Shown one piece after another: positions 1 to 11,221 of a DNA stretch of 64,000 nucleotides. The DNA is taken from positions 34,420,997-34,484,996 of the forward strand of contig OY979717.1 in NCBI GenBank assembly GCA_963855995.1. The letters run 5' to 3'. The stretch is from Muricea muricata (Eukaryota; Cnidaria; Anthozoa; Malacalcyonacea; Plexauridae). The notes under the pieces are model-generated. The model saw only the letters and a program-made list of their open reading frames with translations, did not search any database and was not told the origin of the DNA. Made by a program: the position numbers and the translations under genes. How positions within the stretch are numbered: position 1 is the stretch's first letter; the number at the start of each line of letters is the position of its first letter.

Positions 1-485
1 TGCAGCCTTGGCGGAGCGTCAGTTGATCTTTACCAGTTTATCTTTTAAAACAGAGTTAGCAGAAGTCGAATGTATGGATGGCAGGTATGGTGAACAAAAA
101 CCAATATTGTAAATCTTTACATTATCAAGCAGGTAAACAACTGGCTAGCGTCCGGTGAGCTTCAGGTGAACGGTAATTAGAATTTACAGTATACAGTCTT
201 CCTTAAAAACCCACGTTCATCTTCACTGTCTAACAACGTCTATCAAAGTTTAATCACTACCTCCAATTCAATGTACTGTGTAACAAAAAAAAGAAAAGGA
301 GAAACCATCTGCAAATTGTCATCCGTATTTTCTTATCTGAATTGAGCAGTAATGAAGTTGAGTTTGATGGTGTTGTGCAAACATATATATTTTAACCAAA
401 TGTTGGATTAAATTCGTAGCATTTCAATTGTCAACTACTGCGTGTATTTTCATGAAACGACTGACTTTCAAAACAATTATCTTTA
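1..485. other. Non-coding flank upstream of the gypsy element
   Basis: AT-rich sequence with no ORF or motif I recognise. The last four bases (TTTA) are the left target-site duplication of the gypsy element that begins at 486. Confidence 0.6.
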
Positions 486-1069
486 TGTGGCGAGGCTGAG
501 CGAACAGTAGAGAGACACCTTAATTGATATTGTCGTTAAACTTCCGGTTGATTACGTAGAACAGACCATGCTGTAGAAACAGTGCGAAAATATACAAATA
601 CATTTATTCGAACACAAAAAACGCATTTGTCACGAAAGAAATTGTCGATAAAGGTAACGAAAAGCGAGGAATTAACATTCTTGAGACGTTGTTCAGTAAG
701 TAAAGACGGAATTGCTGTTTTAGTCATGATAAAGTATAAAAATATACGAATGAGTATACAGTGTTTATAATAACAGTCACAGAATATTGTTGTGTTAAGT
801 AGTTTGTGCATGTTGCTCTTCAGAATTATGCCCGATTTGGCTTCAAGCTGACGCTGAAAGTATTTGCTAGAGTAAAGGATATAATTTTGTATGTTTTTAG
901 AGAAAATATTGGCATGTTTTTGTTAGAAAACCTAAAGTATATTACTGTAATACTTAATTAGTATTGTATTGACTTTTGTAGTCGTCGCCCTCGTTTTGGG
1001 TGTTTGTTCAAAATAGAGAAAGAGAAAAAAAACTATACAATCTCACGAATCTTGTATGTCCCAGTCACA
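486..1069 (+). repeat. 5' LTR of gypsy element
   Basis: 584 bp, starting TGTGGCGAGG and ending GTCACA. It matches 6656-7237. It should hold the element's promoter and polyadenylation signals, but I could not place a TATA box with confidence. Confidence 0.92.
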
Positions 1070-1071
1070 TT

Positions 1072-1089
1072 TGGCGTAGTCGGCAGGAT
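1072..1089 (+). promoter_or_regulatory. tRNA primer-binding site (tRNA-Ser-like)
   Basis: Two bases after the 5' LTR lies TGGCGTAGTCGGCAGGAT. It begins with TGG, the complement of the CCA tail. Its reverse complement matches, from memory, the acceptor stem and T-arm end of eukaryotic tRNA-Ser (ATCCTGCCGACTACG plus CCA). It would prime minus-strand DNA synthesis. The tRNA assignment is recall, not a search. Confidence 0.7.
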
Positions 1090-1140
1090 AATTTTGAACA
1101 TTCGTGCGATATATGTTGTGGAAACAAACCCTAAAATATC

Positions 1141-2396
1141 ATGTCTGATGAAGAGCAAAGCGAGGGCGGCGATGAAGCTGGTGCAGCTGCCCAGGACAGT
1201 GAGAACACTGTATTGAAATCATTAATGGCCGAAATCGAAAAGTTAAAAAATGAGAACAAGCAAACTAAGCAAGCTCTTGCAGCAGTAATGGGTAAGAGCC
1301 AGGGTTAAGCAAGTACTTCAAGTAAGAATGATCCATCTGGAGCACAGCAAACCCAATTAGGAAACGCATCGTCTAGTGTAGCATGGAGAGTAGTTTGAGA
1401 TAAATGGAGAGTAGTTTTTTTTCTCTTTCTTTACCCCAAGTCGTGTATGTTTCTCGAGAGCGTAAAATGAAAAAGTTTTCTGGTAGTCGAGGGGTTGATG
1501 GAGAAACTGTGGAAGATTTTGTCGACAATGTGAAAAGTTTAATCTCAGATAGGAAAATGACTCAAATCGAACGGACGGACTTTGTGCTATCACTACTGGA
1601 GTCAGCAGCAAAGGAAGAAGTCAAATTACGTCCTGTAGCCGCACGAGACACATCTGATAAAATCTGCAATATCTTGTTAGAGGCTTTTGGTGAGCGGAGA
1701 ACTATTCCACAGTTACTGAAGTCATTTTACGAACGAAAGTAAAAGGACGCAAAAACCTTGAGAGAATTTTCACACGCACTGTGTGAGACTTACAACCGAA
1801 TTTATTCGCGAGACACCACTATCATACCTTCCCGTGACCAGGCCCTCCGCGACCAGTTTGCCGACAATGTGAGAGATCCACTTTTACGGAAAGAATTAAA
1901 GCGCATGATACGAAGCAACTCCAACTGTAAATTCCTGGAGGTACGAGAAGAAGCCCTACACTGGGCAGAGGAAGGTGAAAAGCTACATCCTACAAAGAGA
2001 AATGTATCAAGTAAAGCAGTCTCCACCACAAAGCCAAGCGAAGAGATGAGTAAAGTATTACAAGTACTCGAAGAGCAGCTTAAGTCAATTGATAATTTAT
2101 CCTAAACTCTTATTTCCTTGTCCAAACCCAACCTTGCCAATACGCGAAGCCAAGGAGGAAGAGACCGCCGAAGCCCCTCCCTACGTGGCTTGGATGAAAG
2201 AGGAAACAGAATTTGTTTTAAGTGCCAAGAAGTCGGACACATTGCAAGAGAATGTATGAATCACACCAGTCAACGCCGGAACGAAGACGCTCCCCCACCC
2301 AATGGCCCACCATCCAATGCTCCTTCATCATGCGCCCCTGACCAAGATGCCTCAGCGCCAAACGGCCTCCCTCCACCGTCGCGAGTCGGACTGTAG
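1141..2396 (+). pseudogene. Broken gag of the gypsy element
   Basis: Gag forms the virus-like particle of the element. A short acidic/coiled-coil start (ATG at 1141, MSDEEQSEGGDE) ends in a stop near 1306. The capsid-like part runs in one frame from about 1465, interrupted by in-frame TAA codons near 1740 and 2103. The same frame continues to 2396 and carries a CCHC zinc knuckle (CFKCQEVGHIARECMN) at about 2214-2262, followed by a Pro/Ala-rich tail. The nucleic-acid-binding knuckle and the position before protease fix the identity. The repeated in-frame stops show it no longer makes full Gag. Confidence 0.85.
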
Positions 2397-2461
2397 GAGG
2401 GGAACGGGCAGACTCTCATAGCATACCAGAAAGAACAATTGGTAAGTGTCCTGTTGCTGTC

Positions 2462-2791
2462 GTGAAAATTGGAGGCGTGTCTGTACCATGTTTACTTGAT
2501 TCAGGCGCCGAGGTCTCCACTATTACAGAAGAATTCTTCAATACTCATTTCAAATCGAAGGGTCAGGAACTACTTTCTACCAGTGGATGGTTAAAACTGA
2601 CAGCAGCAAATGGGTTGGAAATACCCTATCTTGGATATTTCGAGCTTGGCGTCAAAGCTTTTGGTTTAAACGTGCCCAGACGAGGAATACTGGTTGTAAA
2701 GGACTCTACCAATGATGCTATGAGAGCACGAAAGAGAGACGTACCAGGTCTTCTTGGAATGAATGGACTATGTGAAATGGGCAAGCGTTAG
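2462..2791 (+). pseudogene. Aspartic protease region of gypsy pol
   Basis: Retroviral-type aspartic protease that would mature the Gag-Pol polyprotein. The catalytic signature LLDSGAEVSTI lies about 10 residues into the open frame, and a GLLGMNGL motif (the usual ILG-type flap-end motif) lies near the C-terminus. It is in a different frame from both the upstream knuckle and the downstream reverse transcriptase, and ends in TAG at 2789-2791, so the original polyprotein frame is lost. Confidence 0.85.
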
Positions 2792-2973
2792 ACAAGTTTA
2801 AGGGAGCGGAATTTTCTGGTAAAGTTGGTACTGTATGGTCACAGACAATCCAGGCTGCAAAACGTTGCGCAGATACGTCAGTACGGGGTATTGTTCCAGT
2901 TGCAGGAAAGTGTGCAGTACGGATCCCAGCTAATTCTGTAGCAACAATACCTACCTCTGGTTGGGGTAGTCAA

Positions 2974-4248
2974 GTGAAGTGTGAGATGGCAATGGTAGAA
3001 CCAGTTGTTGGAGAGCATTTGTCGCACCTAGTGGTACTCAACACCCTCGTGAGACCTTCATCCTCCTTCTGCGTGAGAGTTGCAAACCTGACCAACAGCA
3101 ATTTGTGGATTCAGCCAAGGACAAGGACAGGTGTTCTCCATGCAGTGAGCAACATCGAAAGTGGTCTGGAATTCAAGAGAGTGTCGGTCAATGAAGAAAT
3201 TGTTACGATGTCCGATGAAGACAAAACACCTGTCGAGGAGGACATGGAAAACATTGAGTGCCCTGACAGCGGACTTTCGCCAGACCAGCGAGAAAAACTG
3301 GACGCACTGCTGCGCAAGCATGCTTCCGTATTTTCAAAGTCAGACGATGAAATTGGTTACACTGAGGCTGTAAAACACAAAATTAGGACGGAAAATGACA
3401 TCCCGGTTACGCAACGTTACAGAAGGATTCCCCCAAATCGATATCAAGAGGTTAAAAAACACATCCAAAAGCTACTTGACAGCTCAATTATTCGCGAAAG
3501 TCACAGCCCTTACGCTTCTCCTATTGTATTAGTGAGAAAAAAGAACGGCTCTCTCCGCCTGTGTGTTGATTATCGAAGGCTCAACCAAAGAACGCGAAAG
3601 GGCTCATTCCCATTACCCCGGATAGACGAGTCACTTGATGCTCTTAATAGTGCACAGTGGTTCACAACATTAGACCTTGCAAGTGGTTTCAATCAGGTCG
3701 CAGTTGAGGAAGAGGACAAACCCAAGACCGCGTTTACAACTCCGTTTGGCCTTTTTGAATATAATCGAATGCCATTTGGGCTCTGTGGTGCGCCAGCAAC
3801 ATTTCAGCGACTGATGCAAAGCTGTCTTCACGATCATATCTACCAATTGTTGTTAGTCTACCTTGATGACGTTATTGTTTTCTCGAAGACATTTGAAGAA
3901 CACTTGGAGCGGCTAGAGAAAGTTTTAACCAGACTAGCGCAACATGGCTTGAAGATAAAGCGAGAGAAGTGCAGTTTTCTTCAAAAAGCAGTTTCGTATC
4001 TGGGATACGTAATTTCCTCTAATGGCATTTCGACTGATCCTGACAAGATAACTGTGGTAGAAAATAGGCCAGTGCCTGGAACTGTGAAAGAACTTCGTTC
4101 GTTTCTCGGATTTGCTAGTTATTATCGTCGATTCGTAAAGGATTTCTCGAAGGTTGCTGACCCACTACACGAATTAATGAACCGGTGTTTACACGAACTG
4201 AAACTGACAAAGCGTCCACTGGTATCTTCATCAGGAAGCCTTCGATAA
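2974..4248 (+). CDS. Reverse transcriptase of gypsy pol
   Basis: A 424-residue open stretch. It includes the linker from protease, then the RT palm and fingers: the RRIPPNRYQEVKKHI entry region, SPYASPIVLVRKK, LRLCVDYRRLN, FTTLDLASGFNQV (first catalytic Asp), MPFGLCGAPATFQRLM, and the YLDD box in LLVYLDDVIVFS. It ends with the connection domain KELRSFLGFASYYRRF. All catalytic Asp residues are present, so this domain is intact. A frameshift near 4200 separates it from RNase H. The first Met of the open frame is only a frame boundary, since the native product is part of a polyprotein. Confidence 0.93.
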   Translation: MKCEMAMVEPVVGEHLSHLVVLNTLVRPSSSFCVRVANLTNSNLWIQPRTRTGVLHAVSNIESGLEFKRVSVNEEIVTMSDEDKTPVEEDMENIECPDSGLSPDQREKLDALLRKHASVFSKSDDEIGYTEAVKHKIRTENDIPVTQRYRRIPPNRYQEVKKHIQKLLDSSIIRESHSPYASPIVLVRKKNGSLRLCVDYRRLNQRTRKGSFPLPRIDESLDALNSAQWFTTLDLASGFNQVAVEEEDKPKTAFTTPFGLFEYNRMPFGLCGAPATFQRLMQSCLHDHIYQLLLVYLDDVIVFSKTFEEHLERLEKVLTRLAQHGLKIKREKCSFLQKAVSYLGYVISSNGISTDPDKITVVENRPVPGTVKELRSFLGFASYYRRFVKDFSKVADPLHELMNRCLHELKLTKRPLVSSSGSLR

Positions 4249-4576
4249 GCTTAAGTATTTGCTAACAACTGCGCCCGTACTGGGATATGCCGACTTCTCG
4301 CGGCCATTTATACTCGAGACTGATGCTAGCCACTAAGGACTTGGTGCAGTTCTCTGTCAGGAACTCGAAGGAAAGAGACATGTCATTGCGTACGCAAGTA
4401 GGCGATTAAGACCAACCGAACGTAATATGGACAACTATAGCTCTATGAAGTTAGAAATGTTGGCTTTGAAATGGGTGGTAACCGACAAATTTCGCAGCTA
4501 TCTGTTGGGAAGCGAGTTCACCGTTTATACCGACAACAACCCCCTTAAATACCTTCAAACAGAAAAACTTGGAGCA
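4228..4576 (+). pseudogene. RNase H region of gypsy pol, frameshifted
   Basis: Reading a different frame from the RT, this stretch gives the gypsy RNase H pattern: a FILETDAS start (first catalytic Asp), the ALKWVV segment, and FTVYTDNNPL carrying the third Asp. A TAA stop follows the TDASH residues at about 4334. A further frameshift near 4580 leads into the integrase frame. RNase H removes the RNA template after reverse transcription; this copy cannot be made as a fusion. Confidence 0.85.
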
Positions 4577-4587
4577 GTGGAACAGCG

Positions 4588-5775
4588 ATGCAGCTCGCAT
4601 CTTTCAAGTTTGACATTGTTTATCGCTCGGGAAAATCGAACGTTAATGCCGACGCATTATCGCGCCTCCCTCGTCACGGTTGCCCGTACACCTCTTCATC
4701 GGTATCGGAAGTAATGGATAACCTGGCTCATTCTTGCAATACCACCGCCTTCCCCTCCCACCTAGCCGCTGCCACTTCGGAACAAAGTGCGGATATAATC
4801 GTTGAAGATCCTCGACAACCGTGTTCGCCGAACCATACCATCAACTCCACCGAACCTAAAGTGCCCGAGACAGGAACAAAGTCACTTCCAAGCTACTCCA
4901 AGTCCGAATTAATGCAGATGCAACAAAGTGATCCAACCATAAGTTCGTTCCTAAAATTCTGGAGAGTTGGAAGGAGACCTAATGCAAAAGAAAAGAAAGA
5001 TCTCACTGTGGGTACTCGTGTTTTATTACACCAATGGAAACGGTTAGAACTGAAAGACGGAGTATTGTATCGAACGATTATCGACCCACAAGAGCAAGAA
5101 GTTCGGCAGTTAGTGCTGCCCGAGATCCTAAAAGAAAGAGTGATTCGCAGTCTTCACAACGACATGGGGCACCACGGCTTCAAGAGAACTATACTTCTGG
5201 CTAGGTCTAGATGCTATTGGCCAGGAATGTACGCAGATGTTGAAAAATGGATCAAGTCATGCGAACGATGTGTGTTATCCAAGATGCCACAACCGCGAAT
5301 CCGAACGTCTATGGGACACCTTTTAACAGAGCAACCCCTGTCAGTCCTTGCCATTGACTTCACGTTGTTGAAACGTTCGAGTTATGGAAAGGAAAACGTT
5401 CTAGTAATGACAGATGTTTTTAGCAAGTTTTCGCTAGCAGTGGCCACGAAAGATCAAAAAGCATCCACGGTTGCCAGGGTGTTGGTCAAAGAATGGTTTC
5501 AAAAGTATGGTGCACCTGAAAGGATCCATTCGGACCAGGGCAGGAATTTCGAGAGCGCAATTATTCAGGAACTTTGTCAGATTTATGGTGTAAAGAAGAG
5601 CCGTACAACACCTTACCACCCACAAGGTAATGCACAATGTGAAAGATTTAAACGTACACTTCATGATTTGCTCAAGAGTTTGCCTCCTCAAAAGAAACGT
5701 CGATGGACCGAATACCTCCCAGAGTTACTATATATACGCCTACAACTGTACCCCGCATGGTACAACCGGTTATAG
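4588..5775 (+). CDS. Integrase of gypsy pol (zinc and DDE domains)
   Basis: A 395-residue open stretch. It starts with the end of RNase H ([19 protein letters not shown]), then a low-complexity linker. The integrase zinc domain ([10 protein letters not shown] ... CERC) follows near residues 190-230, and the catalytic core has the expected acidic triad: Asp in LAIDFT, Asp in [10 protein letters not shown], and Glu in [11 protein letters not shown]. The integrase inserts the cDNA into host DNA. The frame is lost near 5740, just after the core, so the C-terminal part lies in other frames. Confidence 0.92.
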   Translation: MQLASFKFDIVYRSGKSNVNADALSRLPRHGCPYTSSSVSEVMDNLAHSCNTTAFPSHLAAATSEQSADIIVEDPRQPCSPNHTINSTEPKVPETGTKSLPSYSKSELMQMQQSDPTISSFLKFWRVGRRPNAKEKKDLTVGTRVLLHQWKRLELKDGVLYRTIIDPQEQEVRQLVLPEILKERVIRSLHNDMGHHGFKRTILLARSRCYWPGMYADVEKWIKSCERCVLSKMPQPRIRTSMGHLLTEQPLSVLAIDFTLLKRSSYGKENVLVMTDVFSKFSLAVATKDQKASTVARVLVKEWFQKYGAPERIHSDQGRNFESAIIQELCQIYGVKKSRTTPYHPQGNAQCERFKRTLHDLLKSLPPQKKRRWTEYLPELLYIRLQLYPAWYNRL

Positions 5776-6170
5776 CCCATATCACCTTCTCTTCTTTTCC
5801 ACCAAGGCTACCAGTCGATTTACTCCTAGGACAAGAAGAAGACGAACTACAGAAACAGTCTGTGAATGAGTGGCTGAATAACCATCAAACCCGCCTACGG
5901 TACGCTTGGGAAAAAGCAGGGGAGCACATACGCACCTCAGCAGAGAAGAGAAAGCGAAGGAACGACTCGAAGGTTTTTGCGCCGGATATCAAAATTGGGG
6001 AGCTAGTTTACCTGCGGAAAAGAGTTTTGGGGCGAAATAAGATCCAGGACGCTTGGGAACCAATCATGTTTACCGTGACTGAAGTACCCATCGAGGATGG
6101 GGGACCATATACTGTCATACCCTACAGCGGGCAAGGTGGTGCGAAGAAGGTGAGTCGCGCTGAGCTTTAA
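5703..6170 (+). pseudogene. Integrase C-terminal domain, out of frame
   Basis: After two frame changes (near 5740 and 5800) the frame ending at 6170 carries a basic linker (EKRKRRNDSKV) and a GPY/F-like module (GELVYLRKRVLG ... DGGPYTVIPY), which in gypsy elements helps target-site choice. The N-terminal third of this open frame is only overlap with the catalytic core in another frame. Confidence 0.85.
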
Positions 6171-6179
6171 CCATGCCCC

Positions 6180-6620
6180 ATGAAGACTGATCTTTCTCAG
6201 CCGACACGAGCAATGGCATCTGACTACGTTCCTAGCCAAACCATTCATGAAGATACATCCTCTACTGACACTGAATCGGAGTTTATGTTACTTCTCAATA
6301 CCCCATCACCAACCAGAAAACATCGAACACCCACCTCAAGAGATGAGCTAAGTCGAGTGACACCCGAGATTGGTCAGTTGCAGCGACAGCATCGGAACGA
6401 TCAAACTGCTTCGAAAGGATCAAATGAAGACGTAGGCCAGAAAGCAAGTACCCTCCGAAGGTCAAAACGCATAGCAGAGAAGAGACGGAACGCATACCAT
6501 GCCAAGTTGAAACCAGCGTGTAACCAGCTGACAGTATCGTTTCAAGATTTTAATGTTTATGTTTTGGTTGTTTGTTCACTTTTAGCTGGCATCTCTCTAT
6601 CTTCAGTACTTTATCGTTGA
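6180..6620 (+). CDS. 3'-terminal ORF with a hydrophobic C-terminus
   Basis: A 146-residue open frame, in the same frame as the integrase tail and separated from it by one stop. It is Ser/Thr-rich, with a TLRRSKRIAEKRR basic patch of the kind found in gypsy Pol tails. It ends with a hydrophobic segment (FNVYVLVVCSLLAGISLSSV) predicted by eye to span a membrane. It may be the natural end of Pol, or a short membrane protein in the env position. I see no signal peptide or cysteine pattern typical of retroviral envelope proteins, so no envelope function is claimed. Confidence 0.5.
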   Translation: MKTDLSQPTRAMASDYVPSQTIHEDTSSTDTESEFMLLLNTPSPTRKHRTPTSRDELSRVTPEIGQLQRQHRNDQTASKGSNEDVGQKASTLRRSKRIAEKRRNAYHAKLKPACNQLTVSFQDFNVYVLVVCSLLAGISLSSVLYR

Positions 6621-6646
6621 TATGTCGAGGACGACACTCATATAGC

Positions 6647-6655
6647 AAGGGAGAG
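6647..6655 (+). promoter_or_regulatory. Polypurine tract
   Basis: AAGGGAGAG directly precedes the 3' LTR start (TGTGG at 6656). It is the expected primer for plus-strand synthesis. Confidence 0.8.
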
Positions 6656-7237
6656 TGTGGCCAGGCTGAGCGAACAGTAGAGAGACACCTTAATTGATAT
6701 TGTCGTTAAACTTCCGGTTGAATACTTAGAAACACACCATGCAGTAGAAACAGTGCGAAAATATACAAATACATTTATTCGAACACAAAAAACGCATTTG
6801 TCGCGAAAGAAATTGTTGATAAAGGTAACGAAAAGCGAGGAATTAACATTCTTGAGACGTTCAGTAAGTAAAGACGGAATTGCTGTTTTAGTCATGATAA
6901 AGTATAAAAATATACGAATGAGTATACAGTGTTTATAATAACAGTCACAGAATATTGTTGTGTTAAGTAGTTTGTGCATGTTGTTCTTCAGAATTATGCC
7001 CGATTTGGCTTCAAGCTGACGCTGAAAGTATTTGCTAGAGTAAAGGATATAATTTTGTATGTTTTTAGAGAAAATATTGGCATGTTTTTGTTAGAAAACC
7101 TAAAGTATATTACTGTAATACTTAATTAGTATTGTATTGACTTTTGTAGTCGTCGCCCTCGTTTTGGGTGTTTGTTCAAAATAGAGAAAGAGAAAAAAAA
7201 CTATACAATTTCACGAATCTTGTTTGTCCCGGTCACA
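6656..7237 (+). repeat. 3' LTR of gypsy element
   Basis: 582 bp, nearly identical to 486-1069. It is followed by TTTA, the right target duplication. Confidence 0.92.
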
Positions 7238-7241
7238 TTTA

Positions 7242-10200
7242 GATTACAATTGACTTGGGTGTTATGAATTTAAGTATTTGTTTCTTTTGATATTTCATTA
7301 GCTGAATTTTTAGTCAGATTTAATGAGGTAGTTACAAGATTTTCTTTGGCTTCTTTCTATTTCTTTTTTTGGCCTTTTCTTGTTTGACAAAGAAAATGAG
7401 TTTGGAGATGTTCATTTCCTTTGCTTCAGTTTATTTTTATATTCAAATAGTTCCAGTTTGTGATTATAATGATAATTTAAGAAAACGGGTTTACATGGCT
7501 TTTGAACATGGTCTTTTCAAGATGGTCTTTTCAAGAAGTAAGTAAAGTAAAGTTTATGCTTCAAAGAGATTTGTTTTTGACCTGACAAGAATATTGACCA
7601 AAATTCATGGTTTTCGAGCCTTCGTCTTTTTACAGATATTCAAATACTCTATGCATTCATTTGCTATTAGGTTTGTTTATATTTGTTACTTATTTGACTT
7701 ATTTCAGTTTGCTCCCTGAAAAAAGTCTAGTTTTGGTTTGTTGCACACTGTACCTATATTAAGTGAGTTAAATTTTCCAACTTTTGAGTAATTTTCGTCT
7801 GTATAAAATTAATGACCTTTCTTCAAAACGAAACGTTAAGTTGTTGAGATTTTGAAATTTAATTTTTTAGAACATTTCTTTTCTGTATTTAACATATTTT
7901 TTTAACAAAACAAAATTGTGTTCGAAAAACACAAATTTTTGTTTAACTTTATAGTTTAAATTTTTTGATTTAACTATATCAAAAACATCTGAACTTTTGT
8001 TCAGTTAAATTTCCGAACTGCAAGTTTTAAATTTTGCTTCATGAATCTCAAGTAAATCACGTCTTGTCAGGTTAAAAAAGTAACGTGAAATATATGGCTT
8101 TTAAGGTGGAAATTTCATCACAGAAATCCTTTCCGTAAGATTTTGATTGCACAGTTTTTTAATCACTTTTATAAAGTATGTTGAAAAAGTTATTGCAAAA
8201 GTCAATTTAGAGATGAGGATATTTATTGATACTAAAACTATTTAACCATTGCTTTAAATACCACGAGAACGTTTTTCTATAACAGATCTCTATCCCATGC
8301 ATAAACGTTGACAGAAAGAGAATAAGTGTTATTATTTCCATGTAGTTTATTATATCTTTAAGCCACATATTTTTTTGAAATTATGAAACAACTTGGTGTT
8401 CTGTTTTGTAAGTTCCTGTCAAACTCGCAAAATTTATCCACTCCTAGTTGTTTTGTGGTTGTGGGAAGTGTAAACATTTATCTTGAAAAGACCAAGTTCT
8501 TTTTAACATTGCCTTTTCACTTGTGTTAATTTCCTTTTGTTAAGTGCAATGTTTATTGCTCTCCTCTGCCATGTTCTGTTTTCTTTTATTGTTACTTCAA
8601 TGAGTACAATGTGTGATAGTTAATCTTTTTTATTGTTATTCAAATTGTAAGTAATGTTTACAAATTCTTATCAATAAATTATTTACAAAATTTACACGTG
8701 GCCCTTTTTAATTAAAATTTCAATTCCCATGGGAATTGAGAAATTGAGTAAAAAAAATCCCCCTACCCCAGCCAGCTCCCCTAGTGCTACTTCCACCTAA
8801 CCAGAAGTACTTTTACATAGAGTACAAGTACTTCTACTTATTTACGGTAGAAGTAGCACTCAGAGAGCTGGCCGAGGTAGTCGGCGAATAGAAGACTAAC
8901 CTTGCAAATTCTAATGCAAATTGCTAAGTTGATCTTCCCTAGAGAGCAGCCGCGCATACCTATCAAATTAAGATAACTAACGTTAGCTACTCAAGTACTT
9001 AGCATGCAAATTTGATTCCCAAAGCCAAAATGACAAATGCCCCCCGCTGAACCTACCAACTGCCTACCTGCCTCAGTTCTAAGCTGTCTTCCTCGGTCCT
9101 AAGCTCCTGCATTCCATTCGTTTCTTCCACTTTCCTCACCATCGCACAGTCACTCACAGCTGGTAAACCCGCATGCACCACCACCACCCCAACTGCCACC
9201 CAAATCCGAAAATTAAAAGAATTAAAATTTCAGTAAAGTATGCATTTTAAATGAATTAATTCGGATATCTTAGGCTGAGTGTGAACAGAAAAGTTCAAAT
9301 GGACAAACATCAAAGGCCGTATACAAAAACAGGTAACTGTCTACTTGACTTTATACTTTAATTTACGTAAGTACAAATCTTAGCTCGCATTTTTACCCCA
9401 AATCTTACCACAGAATACAGTAATAAAGCTAAAGCAATGAACGTCGAGAACTTACTCCTGGCCGTTTTGTTAAAAGTAAAAGTAGATTTTTAAGCATACA
9501 TTCAAAAAGTTCAATTCCTTTAATAAGCCTAACCCCATGCAGCTTACACACGGCGCACACCCTCACAGTCCATACGTTTAGCTAATAAATTACGTTATAA
9601 ACATAAAAATCAAAATAAAAAGATAAATTACGTTATCTCTAGCTACTTAAACCCACCTAGACTGAGTATTTGATTAAGTTTTCAAACGTAAAACCTTAGT
9701 TGAAAGGGCATGGGCTTTTCGTTGTTTTAACTGGTTCCAATTAAATTTAAATCTGATACTTACCAAAGTTTAAGGCTGGGCCAAATACGCATAAGAAGTA
9801 AACGAAGAAAATAATATTATTTTAAAACGTGAAACACGACTTAAGTTGTTAAGTTAGGACTCGTCTATAGAAATGTAAATCCTTACCCGTTGTCGACATG
9901 AAATTTTTGATGTACCTCTACTTAGTACATTTATTGTATGTAGTTCAAATTTTTGAGACTTTACTGCAATTCTCATGCTTATTTAACCGAAACGCCTCAT
10001 TTGCATGGTACGTCGCAGCTGCTCTCAAACCACTTCCGCTATTTGCTTTAGTGCACACAAACAATTGCTTAATTGTTCTATTGTTTCTGTTAGCCAAAAC
10101 AAACCCGAAAGCATCAAGATACTTATATTAATAATCAAAGAGGATTGTCATTACCATGTCAATTCTCCACCGTGAATTTTAATATTACCATGGAAACAAA

Positions 10201-10639
10201 GCATGTTGTATTCCCACGGGAATTTAAAGTGCTCAAGAAATAAAATCAATACCGATAACTTTTTTACATGTGTCAATGAAGTTAAGTAAGAAACAATCAA
10301 TAGTATATTCCCTTGGGAATTGGCAAAAATCTCAAGTCTTGCTGTAAATTTTTGCTGTAAATTTTTTACAGATTTTCTCAACGAGAAAGAATAAAATATA
10401 CTTAAAACCTCTTTGACTTCTTAATAATAAGTATCTTTTTTTCTTCTAACTTGTTAATTACCATACTTTTTATTACAATGTTGTGTCTTCTCATGCTTTG
10501 TCGATTGTTATTGTTTTTTGACTCTTGTAGTCCAGTATCGTTCTCCTGCTTTTTCTTTTTGTTTTTTTTCCACATTCTGTCACCTTTTAGAATGAAAGAA
10601 CTAAATCGTTAGAAAATGATACAAATAATTGATAAACTG
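7242..10639. other. AT-rich region without recognisable genes
   Basis: About 3.4 kb, strongly T-rich on the top strand to about 8690. The few open frames (for example 9898-10131) show no domain I recognise. Palindromic CAATTCCCATGGGAATTG occurs near 8727. A short inverted repeat lies at 8771-8872. I see nothing else to annotate. Confidence 0.6.
8771..8872. repeat. Short inverted repeat, MITE-like
   Basis: The left arm GCCAGCTCCCCTAGTGCTAC and the right arm at 8850-8872 are near-perfect reverse complements. About 60 bp between them also folds (AGAAGTAC / GTACTTCT). This is probably a small foldback element. No clear target duplication was found. Confidence 0.55.
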
Positions 10640-10657
10640 TAATTTATATAGAGAATA

Positions 10658-10765
10658 ATACATGGGTCCGCGGAAATACCAGATCTATTTCGAGTGTTGA
10701 ACACGAGTTAGAAATATCATGTTCAACACGAGAAATAAATCTGGTATTTCCAAGCACCCATGTAT
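10658..10765. repeat. Left long palindrome of the recombinase locus
   Basis: ATACATGGGT at 10658 pairs with ACCCATGTAT ending at 10765. GGAAATACCAGA pairs with TCTGGTATTTCC, and GTGTTGAACA faces TGTTCAACAC. It is the same family as 12878-13007. Confidence 0.8.
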
Positions 10766-10837
10766 TTTTCTGTTTATTATACAAACTACAGGTTTTCCAC
10801 CAATATAAAATGTCCAGAAGCTATGATTGTTTGAAAA

Positions 10838-11041
10838 CTGATAATTTTCACATGTGAAATTATCATAAATAATCTCACATGTGAGATTATCAGTTTTATC
10901 AGTGCCCGAAATCTTTATAAAGCACTGTACTTTATATAATAAAACAATTTATTTCATAAACATCAGTGTTATATAGAGTTTTTGGCCACTGAGAAAAATC
11001 GTAATCAAACACACGTAAAAATACAATATTTTTTACGTGTG
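10838..11041. repeat. Two hairpins upstream of the recombinase ORF
   Basis: 10838-10893 holds two CACATGTG-centred palindromes that also pair with each other (CTGATAAT ... ATTATCAG). 11010-11041 is CACACGTAAAAA...TTTTTTACGTGTG. They lie within 400 bp of the recombinase start codon and could be operator-like or recombination sites. No function is shown. Confidence 0.6.
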
Positions 11042-11221
11042 AAAATATCATTTTCACTAGCCAATCAAAACCCATGTATGAAATATATTTGACCAATCAG
11101 AGAACATGTTGTAAAACGTACACGCTTTGAATGTTTTCGCCGCTTCCGAGCACTGGGTTTTTGCAAAATAATTGCTTTTTCGGCGAACAAAAAGTTTTTT
11201 TGTCAAACATTTTTTACGAAC

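Larger units (their letters stand above)
486..7237 (+). mobile_element. Ty3/gypsy LTR retrotransposon, decayed
   Basis: A complete LTR-to-LTR element. The two LTRs align end to end with roughly a dozen visible differences and a 3-bp indel, both begin TGTGG and end CACA. Identical TTTA target duplications (482-485 and 7238-7241) flank it. Internal order is primer site, gag with a CCHC knuckle, aspartic protease, reverse transcriptase, RNase H, integrase with a GPY-type C-terminus, polypurine tract. This order (RT-RH-IN) defines Ty3/gypsy (Metaviridae-type) elements. Gag and pol are broken by stops and frameshifts in at least six places, so it is not autonomous, but the similarity of the LTRs suggests a fairly recent insertion. 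Confidence 0.95.

Noticed and set aside
536-811. 91-residue minus-strand ORF inside the 5' LTR, repeated at 6638-6979
   Set aside because: It occurs only because the LTR is duplicated, has no domain and no start context; it is a by-product of LTR sequence.
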